64,000 nt of DNA from Chelatococcus albus (lineage in GTDB: Bacteria; Pseudomonadota; Alphaproteobacteria; Rhizobiales; Beijerinckiaceae). The notes beneath the pieces are model-generated. The model saw nothing but the letters and a program-made list of their open reading frames with translations, made no database searches and was not told the DNA's origin. The DNA lies in assembly GCF_030067675.1 (NCBI RefSeq), contig NZ_JASJEV010000004.1, positions 1-64,000 on the forward strand, in the 5' to 3' direction. Within the stretch, counting starts at the first letter, position 1. Each line of letters starts with the position of its first letter. The position numbers were made by a program, and so were the translations under genes. This document shows positions 28,899 to 37,941 of the stretch, piece by piece.

Positions 28899-29519
28899 AT
28901 GGCGATGGCCGCGCGCAAATTCCTCTTCGACCGCGACTTTCGCGCCCCCGCGGTCGCCCATGTCTACGACGCGACGGCCATCGCCGCCGCCGAGGAGCGC
29001 GGCTATGCCCGCGGCCTCGCCGACGGCCAGAGCCTGGTGCGCAACGAGACTGCGACCCAGCTCGCCCTCACTGTCGAGCGGCTCGCCCAGCAACTGGCGA
29101 CGCTCGTCGCCGAGCGCGATGCCGTTGCCGCGGCGGCCGAGGACGCGGCGGTCGCCTTCGCCGTGCTGCTGGCGCGCAAGATTGCAGGAGCGGCCCTCGA
29201 CACGCAGCCACTGGCGGCCGTGGAGGACGCCGCCCGCGACTGCCTGCGCCACCTGCGCGGCGTCCCGCATGTCGTGGTGCGCGTCGGCCTGTCCTTCGTC
29301 GACGCCGTCGACGAGATGATGGGCCGCCTCGCGCGCGAACGCGGCTTCGAGGGGCGCATCGTCGTCCTCGGCGACCCCGACATGATGCCCTCCGACGTGC
29401 GCATCGAATGGGCGGATGGCGGCCTCGTGCGCGACCGCGCCGCCCTGCAGGCGGCCGTGACGAACGTCGTTGCCCTCACCCTTGGACCCGACGTCGCCGA
29501 CATCGGCGCTGGAGAATGA
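28899..29519 (+). CDS. fliH: Flagellar export regulator FliH
   Basis: A 206-residue protein between fliG and fliN. The family is poorly conserved in alphaproteobacteria, but the features fit: the N-terminal FLFDRDF motif, an Ala/Glu-rich helix with GxxxG-like repeats (EERGYARGLADGQ), and a C-terminal globular region (FEGRIVVLGDPDMMPSDVRI). FliH holds the export ATPase FliI in check at the basal body. ATG 28899 starts 4 nt after fliG; the stop overlaps the fliN ATG. Assignment depends partly on position. Confidence 0.8.
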   Translation: MAMAARKFLFDRDFRAPAVAHVYDATAIAAAEERGYARGLADGQSLVRNETATQLALTVERLAQQLATLVAERDAVAAAAEDAAVAFAVLLARKIAGAALDTQPLAAVEDAARDCLRHLRGVPHVVVRVGLSFVDAVDEMMGRLARERGFEGRIVVLGDPDMMPSDVRIEWADGGLVRDRAALQAAVTNVVALTLGPDVADIGAGE

Positions 29520-29860
29520 ACATGACGACCGACAAGGACCTCCCCCTCCCCCCGCTCCAGCCGGGCGACATCTCCTTCGACGCCCTTCCCGACGACGCAC
29601 CGCTCACGCCCAAGACCGCCGACGACCTCGAACAGGTCTTCGACGTGCCGGTCACCGTCTCGGCCGTGCTCGGCGCCGCGCGCATGCCGGTCGGCGACCT
29701 GCTGCGCCTCGGCCCGGGCACGATCCTGTCGCTCGACCGTCGCGTCGGCGAGGCGATCGACATCTTCGTCAACAACCGGCTGGTCGCGCGCGGCGAGGTC
29801 GTCCTCGTCGACGAGAAGCTCGGCGTCACCATGACCGAGATCATCAAGGCCGATCACTAG
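29516..29860 (+). CDS. fliN: Flagellar motor switch protein FliN
   Basis: A 114-residue C-ring component. The SpoA/FliN domain reads DLEQVFDVPVTVSAVLG, LLRLGPGTILSLDR and EAIDIFVNNRLVARGEVVLV, ending GVTMTEII. The N-terminal 35 residues are Pro/Asp-rich. ATG 29516 overlaps the fliH stop (ATGA); another ATG two codons on is possible. It ends 69 nt before flbD. Confidence 0.95.
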   Translation: MNMTTDKDLPLPPLQPGDISFDALPDDAPLTPKTADDLEQVFDVPVTVSAVLGAARMPVGDLLRLGPGTILSLDRRVGEAIDIFVNNRLVARGEVVLVDEKLGVTMTEIIKADH

Positions 29861-29929
29861 TCTCGACGCAGCGTCTCCGGCGAGGGGCTCGCGCCGCGCC
29901 GGGACATGCCCAGCCCCGGAGGAAATGCG

Positions 29930-31288
29930 ATGCGCCTCATCATCGTCGGCAGCCTGAAGGGCCAACTGTCCGCCGCCGCCAAGATCGCCGTCGAGCGCGG
30001 CGCCAACGTCACCCATGCCGAAAGCACCGATCAGGCGCTCGCGGTCCTGCGCGCCAAGGGTGCCGACCTCCTCATGGTCGACGTCGCCATGCCGCTCAAG
30101 GCCCTCGTCGAGAGCCTGGAGAGCGAGCGCATCCGCGTGCCGGTCTGTGCCTGCGGCACGGGTACCGACGCCCGGGCGGCGGTAGCCGCCATCCAGGCCG
30201 GCGCCAAGGAGTACATCCCCCTGCCGCCCGATCCGGACCTGATCGCGGCGGTGCTGGAAGCCGTGAGCGCCGATGCGCGCGCCTTCGTCTATCGCGACGC
30301 GGCGACGGAGCGGGTCGTCAAGCTCGCCGAGCAGATCGCCCGGTCGGAAGCGTCCGTGCTGATCACCGGCGAGAGCGGCAGCGGCAAGGAGGTCCTGGCG
30401 CGCCATGTGCACGCGCGTTCCAACCGCAAGGACAAGCCCTTCGTCTCGGTGAACTGCGCCGCGATCCCCGAAAACCTCATTGAATCCGAGCTCTTCGGCC
30501 ATGAGAAGGGCGCCTTCACCGGTGCGCTCGCGCGGCGCATCGGCAAGTTCGAGGAAGCGAACGGCGGCACCCTGCTGCTCGACGAGATCTCGGAGATGGA
30601 CGTGCGGCTGCAGGCAAAGCTCCTGCGCGCCATCCAGGAAAGGGTCATCGACCGTGTCGGCGGCTCGAAGCCGGTGCCGGTCGACATCCGCATCATCGCG
30701 ACCTCGAACCGCAATCTGGCGGAGGAGGTGAAGCGCGGAACCTTCCGCGAGGACCTCTTCTACCGGCTCAACGTCGTCCACCTGCGTCTGCCGGCGCTGC
30801 GCGAGCGGCCGGCCGACATCCTGGCACTCGCCGAGCACTTCGCCAGGAAATACGCCGAGGTGAACGGTCTGCCCGTGCGGCCGCTCGCCATGGAGACGCG
30901 CCGCGCGCTCGTCGCCAATCCCTGGCGCGGCAACGTGCGCGAGCTCGAGAACACGGTCCATCGCGCCGTTCTCCTCGCGACGGGCCCAGAGATCATGCCC
31001 GAGGCCATCATGACGCCGGAGGGCGAATCGCTGACGGCGCCGGCCGACGCCGTGACGCGCGTCGTGCAGACGGCGGAGGCGATGACGCGCTCGCTCGTCG
31101 GCCGGACGGTCGCCGATGTCGAGCGCGACCTCATCCTCGACACGCTCGACCATTGCCTCGGCAACCGCACGCATGCGGCGAAGATCCTCGGCATCTCCAT
31201 CCGAACTCTGCGCAACAAGCTCAACGAATATGCCTCCGCCGGCATCGCGGTGGCCGCTCCGGGCGAGGCGCGCTTCGCCGGCGCCTGA
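29930..31288 (+). CDS. flbD: Sigma-54-dependent flagellar regulator FlbD
   Basis: A 452-residue NtrC-type activator. The N-terminal receiver-like domain (1-115) lacks the usual acidic pair near residue 10 (IIVGSLKG instead), so phosphorylation control is probably lost, as described for Caulobacter FlbD. The AAA+ domain has Walker A GESGSGKE, the sigma-54 contact loop GAFTGA, Walker B LLLDEISEMD and the arginine region FREDLFYRLNVV. The C-terminal Fis helix-turn-helix is NRTHAAKILGISIRTLRNKL. ATG 29930 has CGGAGGAA upstream. It belongs to the fliF operon and should activate late flagellar promoters. Confidence 0.9.
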   Translation: MRLIIVGSLKGQLSAAAKIAVERGANVTHAESTDQALAVLRAKGADLLMVDVAMPLKALVESLESERIRVPVCACGTGTDARAAVAAIQAGAKEYIPLPPDPDLIAAVLEAVSADARAFVYRDAATERVVKLAEQIARSEASVLITGESGSGKEVLARHVHARSNRKDKPFVSVNCAAIPENLIESELFGHEKGAFTGALARRIGKFEEANGGTLLLDEISEMDVRLQAKLLRAIQERVIDRVGGSKPVPVDIRIIATSNRNLAEEVKRGTFREDLFYRLNVVHLRLPALRERPADILALAEHFARKYAEVNGLPVRPLAMETRRALVANPWRGNVRELENTVHRAVLLATGPEIMPEAIMTPEGESLTAPADAVTRVVQTAEAMTRSLVGRTVADVERDLILDTLDHCLGNRTHAAKILGISIRTLRNKLNEYASAGIAVAAPGEARFAGA

Positions 31289-31577
31289 CGGCCCCCAGGT
31301 CGGGCAGGCAGGCCGGGCGACGACGGTTCGTCCCGGCTTTCCTGCCGTCGTGACGATATTTTCGCTTGACCCGCCGTTCCGACGGGAGCATGTGCGTGAA
31401 CGTGTTCCGCGGTCGGCGCCAGCCGCGGCTGCGGGATTCAACAGGAACCAGGGACCATGCCCAGCGACAGTCAGAGTCGATTGACCAGACTGCCGGACGC
31501 CCTCGTGAACGCCTGATCCCGCCGGATCGGCTCACCTGCGGTCGACCGGCAAGGTTCGATCGCGAGGAAGGTGAGCC
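31289..31577. other. Gap between flbD and the small membrane gene
   Basis: About 290 bases. Besides the weak hairpin at 31312-31340 I see GANTC sites (GATTC near 31435, GAGTC near 31478) but no clear promoter boxes or gene. Confidence 0.4.
31312..31340 (+). terminator. Possible weak terminator after flbD
   Basis: GCCGGG at 31312-31317 pairs with CCCGGC at 31332-31337 around a loop that can pair further (GAC/GTC), followed by TTT. It lies 24 bases after the flbD stop. The short U-run makes it a weak candidate. Confidence 0.35.
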
Positions 31578-31859
31578 ATGAACACCGAGACCCGTCTTCT
31601 CGCCGTGAAGCCGCTCCGCGCCCGCCGCCTTGCCGGAGTGCGGGCGCAAGCCACACCCGCACCCCCCTGCGCGGCCCGCCGCAGCGCACCTGCCGCGGCC
31701 GAGCGCAGGCCGCGCGCCGACCGAAGCGGCACGGGCCTCGTCCTGTGGCTCATGATCCTGCTGGTGTTCCTGCCGATCGTCGGAGCCCACGCCATCGCGC
31801 AGCACAATGCCGCCGGCCATGCGCCGAGCGACGCGCAGACCGCGGCCCTCGGCAAGTGA
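31578..31859 (+). CDS. Small single-pass membrane protein, unidentified
   Basis: A 93-residue ORF with a good ribosome site (GGAAGGTGA before ATG 31578). The N-terminal 50 residues are Arg/Ala/Pro-rich and basic. One transmembrane helix (TGLVLWLMILLVFLPIVG) lies at about 51-69, and a short tail contains AHAIAQHNAAGHAP. By the positive-inside rule the basic half would be cytoplasmic. I do not recognise a family. Its place between flbD and flhA suggests, but does not prove, a motility or envelope role. The low-complexity N-terminus makes a chance ORF possible. Confidence 0.45.
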   Translation: MNTETRLLAVKPLRARRLAGVRAQATPAPPCAARRSAPAAAERRPRADRSGTGLVLWLMILLVFLPIVGAHAIAQHNAAGHAPSDAQTAALGK

Positions 31860-32006
31860 CATCGGCGGCAGCGCGCGCGGCGCAGGCCCGCGCCGCGCCC
31901 GCCGCGACCCTTTGAAGCCACGGCCCACGGCGCCGATGCGGCCGTCCATTCGCGCGGGCGGCGCGCATGGCGCGTGCGGCCGAGGCGTGTCCCCTCGCGA
32001 GCGGGG

Positions 32007-32047
32007 ATTAACGCTTCGCTAACCATATACCCGGCAATTTCTGCCCA
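32007..32047 (+). promoter_or_regulatory. CtrA-type promoter of flhA
   Basis: ATTAACGCTTCGCTAACC at 32007-32024 has TTAA-N7-CTAA, nearly identical to the fliF promoter box. Eight bases later comes GGCAATTTCTGCCCA, matching the fliF element. The flhA ATG is about 25 bp beyond. The duplicated architecture points to joint CtrA control of both operons. Confidence 0.65.
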
Positions 32048-32071
32048 TGTCCGGCGCGCCCCGCGCCGGCG

Positions 32072-34213
32072 ATGGCGACAGACATGACCGACATCAGCGC
32101 AAGCCCGTCCTCGCCCGCCAGGGCGGCCCTCAACCTGCCGTCCGCAGGACATCTCGGCGCCCTCCTGAGGCGCAGCGACATCGCGCTGGCGCTCGCCGTC
32201 ATGGGCATCCTCGTGGTGCTCATCGTGCCGATGCCGCCGCTCCTGCTCGATCTCCTGCTGGCGGTTTCGATCATTCTCTCCGTGCTCATCCTCATGACCT
32301 CGCTGTTCATCGAGGAGCCGCTGGAGTTCTCCGCCTTCCCCACCGTGCTCCTGATGGCGACCATGCTGCGGCTCGCCCTCAACCTCGCCACGACGCGCCT
32401 CATCCTGGCGCACGGGCACGAGGGCACGGCCGCCGCCGGCCACGTCATCGAGGCCTTCGGTGGCTTCGTGATGAACGGCAATTTCGTCATCGGCGTCATC
32501 GTCTTCATCATCCTCATCATCGTGAACTTCGTGGTCATCACGAAAGGCTCGGGCCGCATCGCCGAGGTCGCGGCGCGCTTCACCCTCGACGCCATGCCCG
32601 GCAAGCAGATGGCGATCGACGCCGATCTCTCCGTCGGCCTCATCGACGAGGCGACGGCGCGCAAGCGGCGCAAGGCGCTCGAGGACGAATCGGCCTTCTT
32701 CGGCGCCATGGACGGCGCCTCCAAGTTCGTCCGCGGCGACGCCATCGCAGGCCTGCTCATCACCTTCATCAACGTCGTCGGCGGCATCGTCATCGGCGTG
32801 GCGCAGCAGGGCATGAGCTTCGCCAGCGCGGCGCACAGCTACACGCTGCTCACCGTCGGCGACGGCCTCGTGTCGCAGATTCCGGCGCTCATCGTCTCCA
32901 CCGCCGCGGGCCTCCTCGTCTCCAAGGCGGGCGTCACCGGCGCGGCCGACAAGGCGCTCGGCAAGCAGCTCTCCGGCTATCCCAAGGCGCTCGGCATGTC
33001 GGCCTTCGTCATGGCCGTCATCGGCCTGATGCCGGGCATCCCCATGCTGCCCTTCTTCACACTGGCGGCGGGCGCGGGCTACCTCGCCCGCAAGTTCGCG
33101 CGCGCCCAGAGGGAGGCCGCCGCGGCAGAGGCTGCCTCCGCCGCCGGCGGCGCGGATGCGGCGGCCGCAGTCCAGGAGGAGCCCATTGCCGACGTGATGC
33201 GCATGGACGAGCTCAAGGTCGAGATCGGCTATTCGCTCCTGCCGCTGGTCAACGCACCCCACGGCGAGGACCGCCTGACCGAGCAGATCAAGGCGCTGCG
33301 CCGGCAGCTCGCGCTGGAGATGGGCTTCGTCATGCCCGCCGTGCGGCTCATCGACAACGTGCAGCTCGATTCGAACGCCTACATCGTCCGGGTCAAGGAG
33401 ATCGATGCCGGGTCAGGGGTTGTCTATCCGAACCTGTTCATGGCCATGGACCCCCTCGGCACGCAGGTGCAGCTGCCGGGTCAGCACGTGCTCGAACCCA
33501 CCTTCGGCCTTCCGGCAACCTGGATCGACGGCTCGCTGCGGGACGAGGCTCAACTGCGCGGCTACACGGTGGTCGATGCGGCGACGGTCATCTCGACGCA
33601 CCTCACCGAGGTCATCAAGAGCCATATGCCGGAGCTCCTCGGCCATGTGGAGGTGCAGAAGCTCCTGAAGGAGCTGCCGAAGGAACATGCCGACCTCGTG
33701 AAGGAGATCGTGCCGAGCCAGATCTCGACCACCGGCATCCAGCGCGTGCTGCAGCTCCTGCTCGCCGAGCGCGTCTCGATCCGCGATCTCGGCACCATCC
33801 TCGAAGGCATCGCCGAGGTCGCCGGCGTGTTCAAGAACCCGCGCGACATCGCCGAGCACGTGCGCATCCGCCTCGCGCGCCAGATCTGCTCGCAGCACGT
33901 GGCGCCGGGCGGACACCTGCCGATCATCACGCTCTCGCCCCTCTGGGAAGGCGCCTTCGCCGAGGCGATCGTCGGCGTCGGCGAGGAGCGCCATCTCGCC
34001 ATGCAACCGTCAAAGCTCACGGAATTCGTGCAGCTCGTGCGCGAGCGCTTCGAGGACGCCGCGCGCATGGGCGAGATGCCCGTGCTCGTCACCTCGGCCC
34101 AGGCGCGCCCCTTCGTGCGCTCCATCATCGAGCGCTTCCGGCGCGAGACGCCCGTGCTCAGCCAGGCCGAGATCCACGCGCGCGTCCGGCTGAAGACGGT
34201 GGGCAGTGTCTGA
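32072..34213 (+). CDS. flhA: Flagellar type III export gate protein FlhA
   Basis: A 713-residue inner-membrane export-gate protein. Eight transmembrane helices lie in the first ~340 residues. The family signature LRLALNLATTRLIL and the conserved cytoplasmic loop RFTLDAMPGKQMAIDADL are present. The soluble C-terminal domain (about 360-713) includes PAVRLIDNVQLDSNAYIV and the chaperone-docking region. The first ATG at 32072 was taken; a second at four codons on is equally possible. It is monocistronic in this window: the next gene, on the minus strand, ends one base away. Confidence 0.95.
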   Translation: MATDMTDISASPSSPARAALNLPSAGHLGALLRRSDIALALAVMGILVVLIVPMPPLLLDLLLAVSIILSVLILMTSLFIEEPLEFSAFPTVLLMATMLRLALNLATTRLILAHGHEGTAAAGHVIEAFGGFVMNGNFVIGVIVFIILIIVNFVVITKGSGRIAEVAARFTLDAMPGKQMAIDADLSVGLIDEATARKRRKALEDESAFFGAMDGASKFVRGDAIAGLLITFINVVGGIVIGVAQQGMSFASAAHSYTLLTVGDGLVSQIPALIVSTAAGLLVSKAGVTGAADKALGKQLSGYPKALGMSAFVMAVIGLMPGIPMLPFFTLAAGAGYLARKFARAQREAAAAEAASAAGGADAAAAVQEEPIADVMRMDELKVEIGYSLLPLVNAPHGEDRLTEQIKALRRQLALEMGFVMPAVRLIDNVQLDSNAYIVRVKEIDAGSGVVYPNLFMAMDPLGTQVQLPGQHVLEPTFGLPATWIDGSLRDEAQLRGYTVVDAATVISTHLTEVIKSHMPELLGHVEVQKLLKELPKEHADLVKEIVPSQISTTGIQRVLQLLLAERVSIRDLGTILEGIAEVAGVFKNPRDIAEHVRIRLARQICSQHVAPGGHLPIITLSPLWEGAFAEAIVGVGEERHLAMQPSKLTEFVQLVRERFEDAARMGEMPVLVTSAQARPFVRSIIERFRRETPVLSQAEIHARVRLKTVGSV

Positions 34214-34852
34214 TCACCCGCTGGACCGCGCGGCGACGACGGCCGCCATGGCGAGCGCCTCGGCCGTGCCCTCCCGTTCGAGGCCGGCGACGACGCCCGC
34301 CCGGTCCGCCGCGGGGCGGTTCTGGCTCGCCTTCCACTTGGCCTCGATGCGCGTGATCGTGAGCTCGATGCCGACGATGCCCTTGAGCTGCGCCGCGACG
34401 AAATCCTCGGGAGCATCCTCGATGGCCCAGGGCTCCTGCCGGCCGGCCTCCTGCGCCGCCGTCAGCGCCGCGATCTGCCGGCGCAGCCACGCGGCGTCCT
34501 CGGTCGCCACAAGCCGGCCGTAAGCCTGGACGATGACATAGTTCCAGGTGGGCACGACCTTGCCGGTCGCGCGCTTCGTCTCGTACCACGACGGGGTGAT
34601 GTAGTGCTCCGCACCTGAAAAGATGGCGAGCACCTCCACTGCCGGGTCGGCGTCCCGCCACTGCCTGTTGGCCCGCGCGAGATGGGCGCGCAGGACGCCC
34701 TTCTCGCCTGCGGCGGCATCGAGCACGAAAGGCACCGGGTTCGCGACGAGCCCGCCGGAACCGAGCGTGACGAGCAAGGCGAGCGGATGGCGGCGCATCA
34801 GCTCGTGCTGCACTTCGATGCGATCCTCGCGGAAGGCCGGCGGCTGATACAT
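34214..34852 (-). CDS. FMN-binding negative regulator, PaiB family
   Basis: A 212-residue protein of the PaiB/FMN_bind_2 family. It starts MYQPPAFREDRIEVQHELM, the standard family opening, and contains VANPVPFVLD, EVLAIFSGAEHYITPSWY and VPTWNYVIVQAYGR, which form the flavin-binding split barrel. Bacillus PaiB is described as a negative regulator of protease and sporulation genes; in proteobacteria the role is unclear. ATG 34852 fits family starts. Its stop abuts the flhA stop (convergent). Confidence 0.88.
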   Translation of the reverse strand: MYQPPAFREDRIEVQHELMRRHPLALLVTLGSGGLVANPVPFVLDAAAGEKGVLRAHLARANRQWRDADPAVEVLAIFSGAEHYITPSWYETKRATGKVVPTWNYVIVQAYGRLVATEDAAWLRRQIAALTAAQEAGRQEPWAIEDAPEDFVAAQLKGIVGIELTITRIEAKWKASQNRPAADRAGVVAGLEREGTAEALAMAAVVAARSSG

Positions 34853-34957
34853 GGCGGCTGATCCTCGGCGTTGGCCGTCGTAGGTCTTGTCGGGCCGTGC
34901 CCCATTTCCTACCGCATAAGCATCGTCAGCGGGCATTCCCCGTCATGATGCGACCGA

Positions 34958-35794
34958 TCAATCGGCCGGATGCTTGCGCAGCCACAGGCTCGTCTCGAAG
35001 GTTCCCGGCACGAGCGGCAGCCGCGCCAGGACGCCGGCATCGACGGTCGGCGCGAGGCGCGTCGCCGCATAGCGGCTGGCAAAGACGATCCCGTAGGCCC
35101 CGCCCTGGAGCAAACCGCCGACGAGGAGCTGTTCATTGTAGCCGCGCCAGTCCCAGACCGCGGGATAGGCCTCGGGCAGGAAGACGTCGTGCACGTGGAC
35201 GAGTGCGCCGACCGGCAGGCGGGGCAGCAGGTCCAGGAACAGGCGGTCGACGTCGTTGCCCGGCATGGCGACATGGCTCGAGTCGATGAAGAGGATGTCG
35301 CCGGGGTCCAGCTCGCCGACGACCTCTCCCCCGACCTCCTCGGCGAGCGATGCGATATGCGTCACCGGCAGCCGGCCGATCGTGGCGCGCGGTGCCGGGT
35401 CGATGCAGGCGATGCGCGTGTCCAGTCCGCCGTCGCTCACCGCGCGGGCGAGGAACCGCGTCGAGTGGCCGGAGCCGATCTCGACGATGCGTCGCGGCTT
35501 CTCTCGCCGCACGAGCGCATAGGCGGCGGCCGCGTCGAGGCGCGGAAACCAGCTCTGGCGCCAACGCAGCTCGGGGCCATCCACCGGGATGCGGTCGAGG
35601 TCGGCGGCCAGCGCCTCGATCTCGCCGAGCACGGTGCGCATCGCCGGCTCGGCCGCCTCGAATCGCGGCAGCAGGGCGCGATAGGGCGCGCGCCGCATCG
35701 GGCGCGCGTGGCGGTAGGGAATGAAATAGCCCCGCGTCGCAAGCCCCGTGAGCGTGCCGAGGCCAAGCACGAGCCGCCGCAGGCGCCTGCTCAC
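34958..35794 (-). CDS. Class I SAM-dependent methyltransferase (Methyltransf_24 type)
   Basis: A 278-residue protein. The N-terminal ~35 residues carry a hydrophobic stretch and Arg-rich segments (RRLRRLVLGLGTLTGLATRG), possibly a membrane association. The SAM-binding motif is IVEIGSGHSTRFLARAV (about 105-121), followed by CIDPAP and DILFIDSSHVAM, the pattern of Methyltransf_24 proteins, many of which act in polysaccharide or secondary metabolism. VHVHDVFLPEAYPAVW is also typical. Substrate unknown. It lies 9 nt below the flippase-like gene, so the pair may be an operon. Confidence 0.75.
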   Translation of the reverse strand: MSRRLRRLVLGLGTLTGLATRGYFIPYRHARPMRRAPYRALLPRFEAAEPAMRTVLGEIEALAADLDRIPVDGPELRWRQSWFPRLDAAAAYALVRREKPRRIVEIGSGHSTRFLARAVSDGGLDTRIACIDPAPRATIGRLPVTHIASLAEEVGGEVVGELDPGDILFIDSSHVAMPGNDVDRLFLDLLPRLPVGALVHVHDVFLPEAYPAVWDWRGYNEQLLVGGLLQGGAYGIVFASRYAATRLAPTVDAGVLARLPLVPGTFETSLWLRKHPAD

Positions 35795-35803
35795 GGCAAG
35801 GCC

Positions 35804-36820
35804 TCAAGCCGCCTTGTCGTCAACCCGGACGCGGGCGCGTGCCGGAACGGCCGTGCCATGCGGCTCGACAGGTCTGCCGGCGAGCCTCTCCTGGAGGGTC
35901 TTCGACAGGCGCGACCGCTCGAACAGGATGACGACGACCGTCGAGAACGCGAGCGGCACGAGGAGATAGAGGAGGCGGAAAACGAGGAGAGCGGCGAGCA
36001 CGTCCGCCTGCGGCAGGTCCGGCATCGCCTTCAGGAAGACGAACTCGAGGACGCCGAGGCCCCCCGGCGCGTGCGAGATCAGCGCAGCCGAGAACGAGGC
36101 GAGGAATACGCCGAGGACGACGAAGAACCCCGGGTTGCCTGCCTCCGGAAGCGCGAAATAGATGATGCCCGCCGCGCCGAGCAATTCGAGCGGCGCCGCG
36201 ATGAGCTGGCGCGCCGTGATGTGGAGGCGCGGATAGTAGATGTGGAAGGAGCCGATCGTGAGCGGCTTGAACTCGCGCCACGAGCCAAGCACGTAGAGCG
36301 TGACGAAGGCGAGCATGCCTGCGCCCGCAAGCCGGGCAGGCAGGGTCGGAACGTCGAAGAGCCGCTGCACGATCTCGGGCTGCAGCACAAGCACGAGACC
36401 GCCGAGAAGCACCGTGCCGAGCCCGAAGGTGAACGAGCACAGGGCCACCAGCACTCCGACCTCCGCGAGGCTCAAGCCCATCGTGCCGTAGGCGCGCAGC
36501 CGCACCATGGCCCCCGACAGGACGGAGGCGCCGATGTTGTGCGACAGGGCGTAGGTCGTGAACGAGACGAGGGAGATCACCACCCACGACAGCTTCTTGC
36601 CGAGGTGAAGGAGGGCGATGCGGTCGTACCAGGCGAGCGCCGCATAGGCGACGAGCGTCGCGCCCGCGGCCAGGAACCAATGCCGCGCCGATATTGCCGA
36701 GAGGCTGTCGACGAGATCGCTCGCCGAGATGCCCTTCAGTTCCTTGTAGAGGAGCCAGAAGGAGAACACGACGGCCAGGAGGCCGACCACGGGCCAGACG
36801 TACTCGAGCTTCTTCTTCAT
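35804..36820 (-). CDS. Lysylphosphatidylglycerol synthase TM-region (UPF0104) protein
   Basis: A 338-residue multi-pass membrane protein of the LPG_synthase_TM/YbhN family, with eight or so hydrophobic helices. Family-like stretches are ALSHNIGASVLSGAMVRLRA, SFTFGLGTVLLGGLVL and SHAPGGLGVLEFVFLKAMP; the last (PGGxGxxE) is the family signature. It lacks the cytosolic MprF synthase domain, so it is a flippase-like or uncharacterised transporter. ATG 36820 (MKKKLEYVWPVVG) has a weak ribosome site; an upstream ATG adding 17 residues is possible. Confidence 0.78.
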   Translation of the reverse strand: MKKKLEYVWPVVGLLAVVFSFWLLYKELKGISASDLVDSLSAISARHWFLAAGATLVAYAALAWYDRIALLHLGKKLSWVVISLVSFTTYALSHNIGASVLSGAMVRLRAYGTMGLSLAEVGVLVALCSFTFGLGTVLLGGLVLVLQPEIVQRLFDVPTLPARLAGAGMLAFVTLYVLGSWREFKPLTIGSFHIYYPRLHITARQLIAAPLELLGAAGIIYFALPEAGNPGFFVVLGVFLASFSAALISHAPGGLGVLEFVFLKAMPDLPQADVLAALLVFRLLYLLVPLAFSTVVVILFERSRLSKTLQERLAGRPVEPHGTAVPARARVRVDDKAA

Positions 36821-37199
36821 CGGCGCGGGATGTTCCGCATTCTTGCGGGACCGTGGTCCCCTTTGGAAGTCGCGCATCTGTGCCCGAGCGCGGGGCTGAC
36901 CGCAAGCGGTTCTTATCTCATGACCGATCATCGTGACGGCAAGATGGTCTGGAAATCGCCTGCGCAGGTGAAGCAGGGAGGCGCCCGGCCCGACGTGGCG
37001 GGGAGCAGGTGGTACCGGAAGGGGCTCCTCGTCGACACGCCCCCCTCTTCATAGACCGGCGGTCATCGAGCAGGGGACGAATGGGGAACGCCATACAGCT
37101 CCCGATGGAGCGGCTCCCTCCTCCGTGGGATAGGCTCGCCGGATCGCGTCGATTCCCCCTCCCCGCTCGGCGCGCCACGCAGAGGCTACCCAGGCTCCC
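36821..37199. other. Divergent gap upstream of the GNAT gene
   Basis: About 380 bases between the minus-strand membrane-protein gene and the plus-strand acetyltransferase. It must hold both promoters, but I see no recognisable operator, RNA or ORF. Confidence 0.4.
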
Positions 37200-37796
37200 A
37201 TGCTCCGCGACGGCTACACCGACATCCCGCCCGGCAAGATCGCCTCCATCGTCACCTATCTCGACATGACCCGGCGCCCGCCTGCGCGCGACCTGCCGCC
37301 CCCGGGCGGTTTTGCCCTCGCGCCCCTGCGCGCCGACCATCTGCGGCGCTACCGGGCGGTCTACCGGGCCGTTGGCGAGCCATGGCTGTGGTTCGGCCGG
37401 CTCGGCCTCGGCGACGACGCGCTCGCGGCGATCCTCGGCGACGCGGATGTCGCGGCCTTTGCCGCAGTGCGCGACGGGCGGGACATCGGCCTTCTCGAAC
37501 TCGACTTCCGCACGACAGCCGAGGGCGAGATCGTCTATTTCGGCCTCGTGCCCGAGGCGATCGGCGGAGGCGCCGGACGCTGGCTGATGGAACGCGCGCT
37601 CGAGCTCGCCTGGGCTCGCCCGATCAAGCGCCTCATGGTCCACACCTGCAGCCTGGACCATCCGGCAGCGCTCGATTTCTACATCCGGTCCGGCTTTCGT
37701 CCCTACAAACGCGCCGTGGAGGTTGGTGACGACCCGCGCCTCACCGGCGCTCTGCCGCGCGCGGCCGCCCCGCACGTGCCGCTCCTCGAGGGGTGA
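37200..37796 (+). CDS. GNAT-family N-acetyltransferase
   Basis: A 198-residue acetyltransferase. The opening LRDGYTDIPPGKIASIVTYL is typical of a subgroup of alphaproteobacterial GNAT proteins. The acetyl-CoA-binding motif is VPEAIGGGAGRWLMERAL (about 120-138) in place of the standard Q/RxxGxG/A, and the C-terminal motif B region is VHTCSLDHPAALDFYIRSGF. The substrate is unknown. It has an AGGCTCCC-type weak ribosome site and appears monocistronic. Confidence 0.85.
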   Translation: MLRDGYTDIPPGKIASIVTYLDMTRRPPARDLPPPGGFALAPLRADHLRRYRAVYRAVGEPWLWFGRLGLGDDALAAILGDADVAAFAAVRDGRDIGLLELDFRTTAEGEIVYFGLVPEAIGGGAGRWLMERALELAWARPIKRLMVHTCSLDHPAALDFYIRSGFRPYKRAVEVGDDPRLTGALPRAAAPHVPLLEG

Positions 37797-37941
37797 GGCG
37801 ATCCGGCCGCCCGGCTCGGCGGCGTCGCAGGATGCCGGCGGCCGGATGGCGGCATCCGCCGGTGTGTCGGCCGCGGGCCGGCAGGCCGCCCTTCCGGCCG
37901 GGGCATCGTCCAGCAGCGTTGCCAATGCGGTCAGGCGCATA

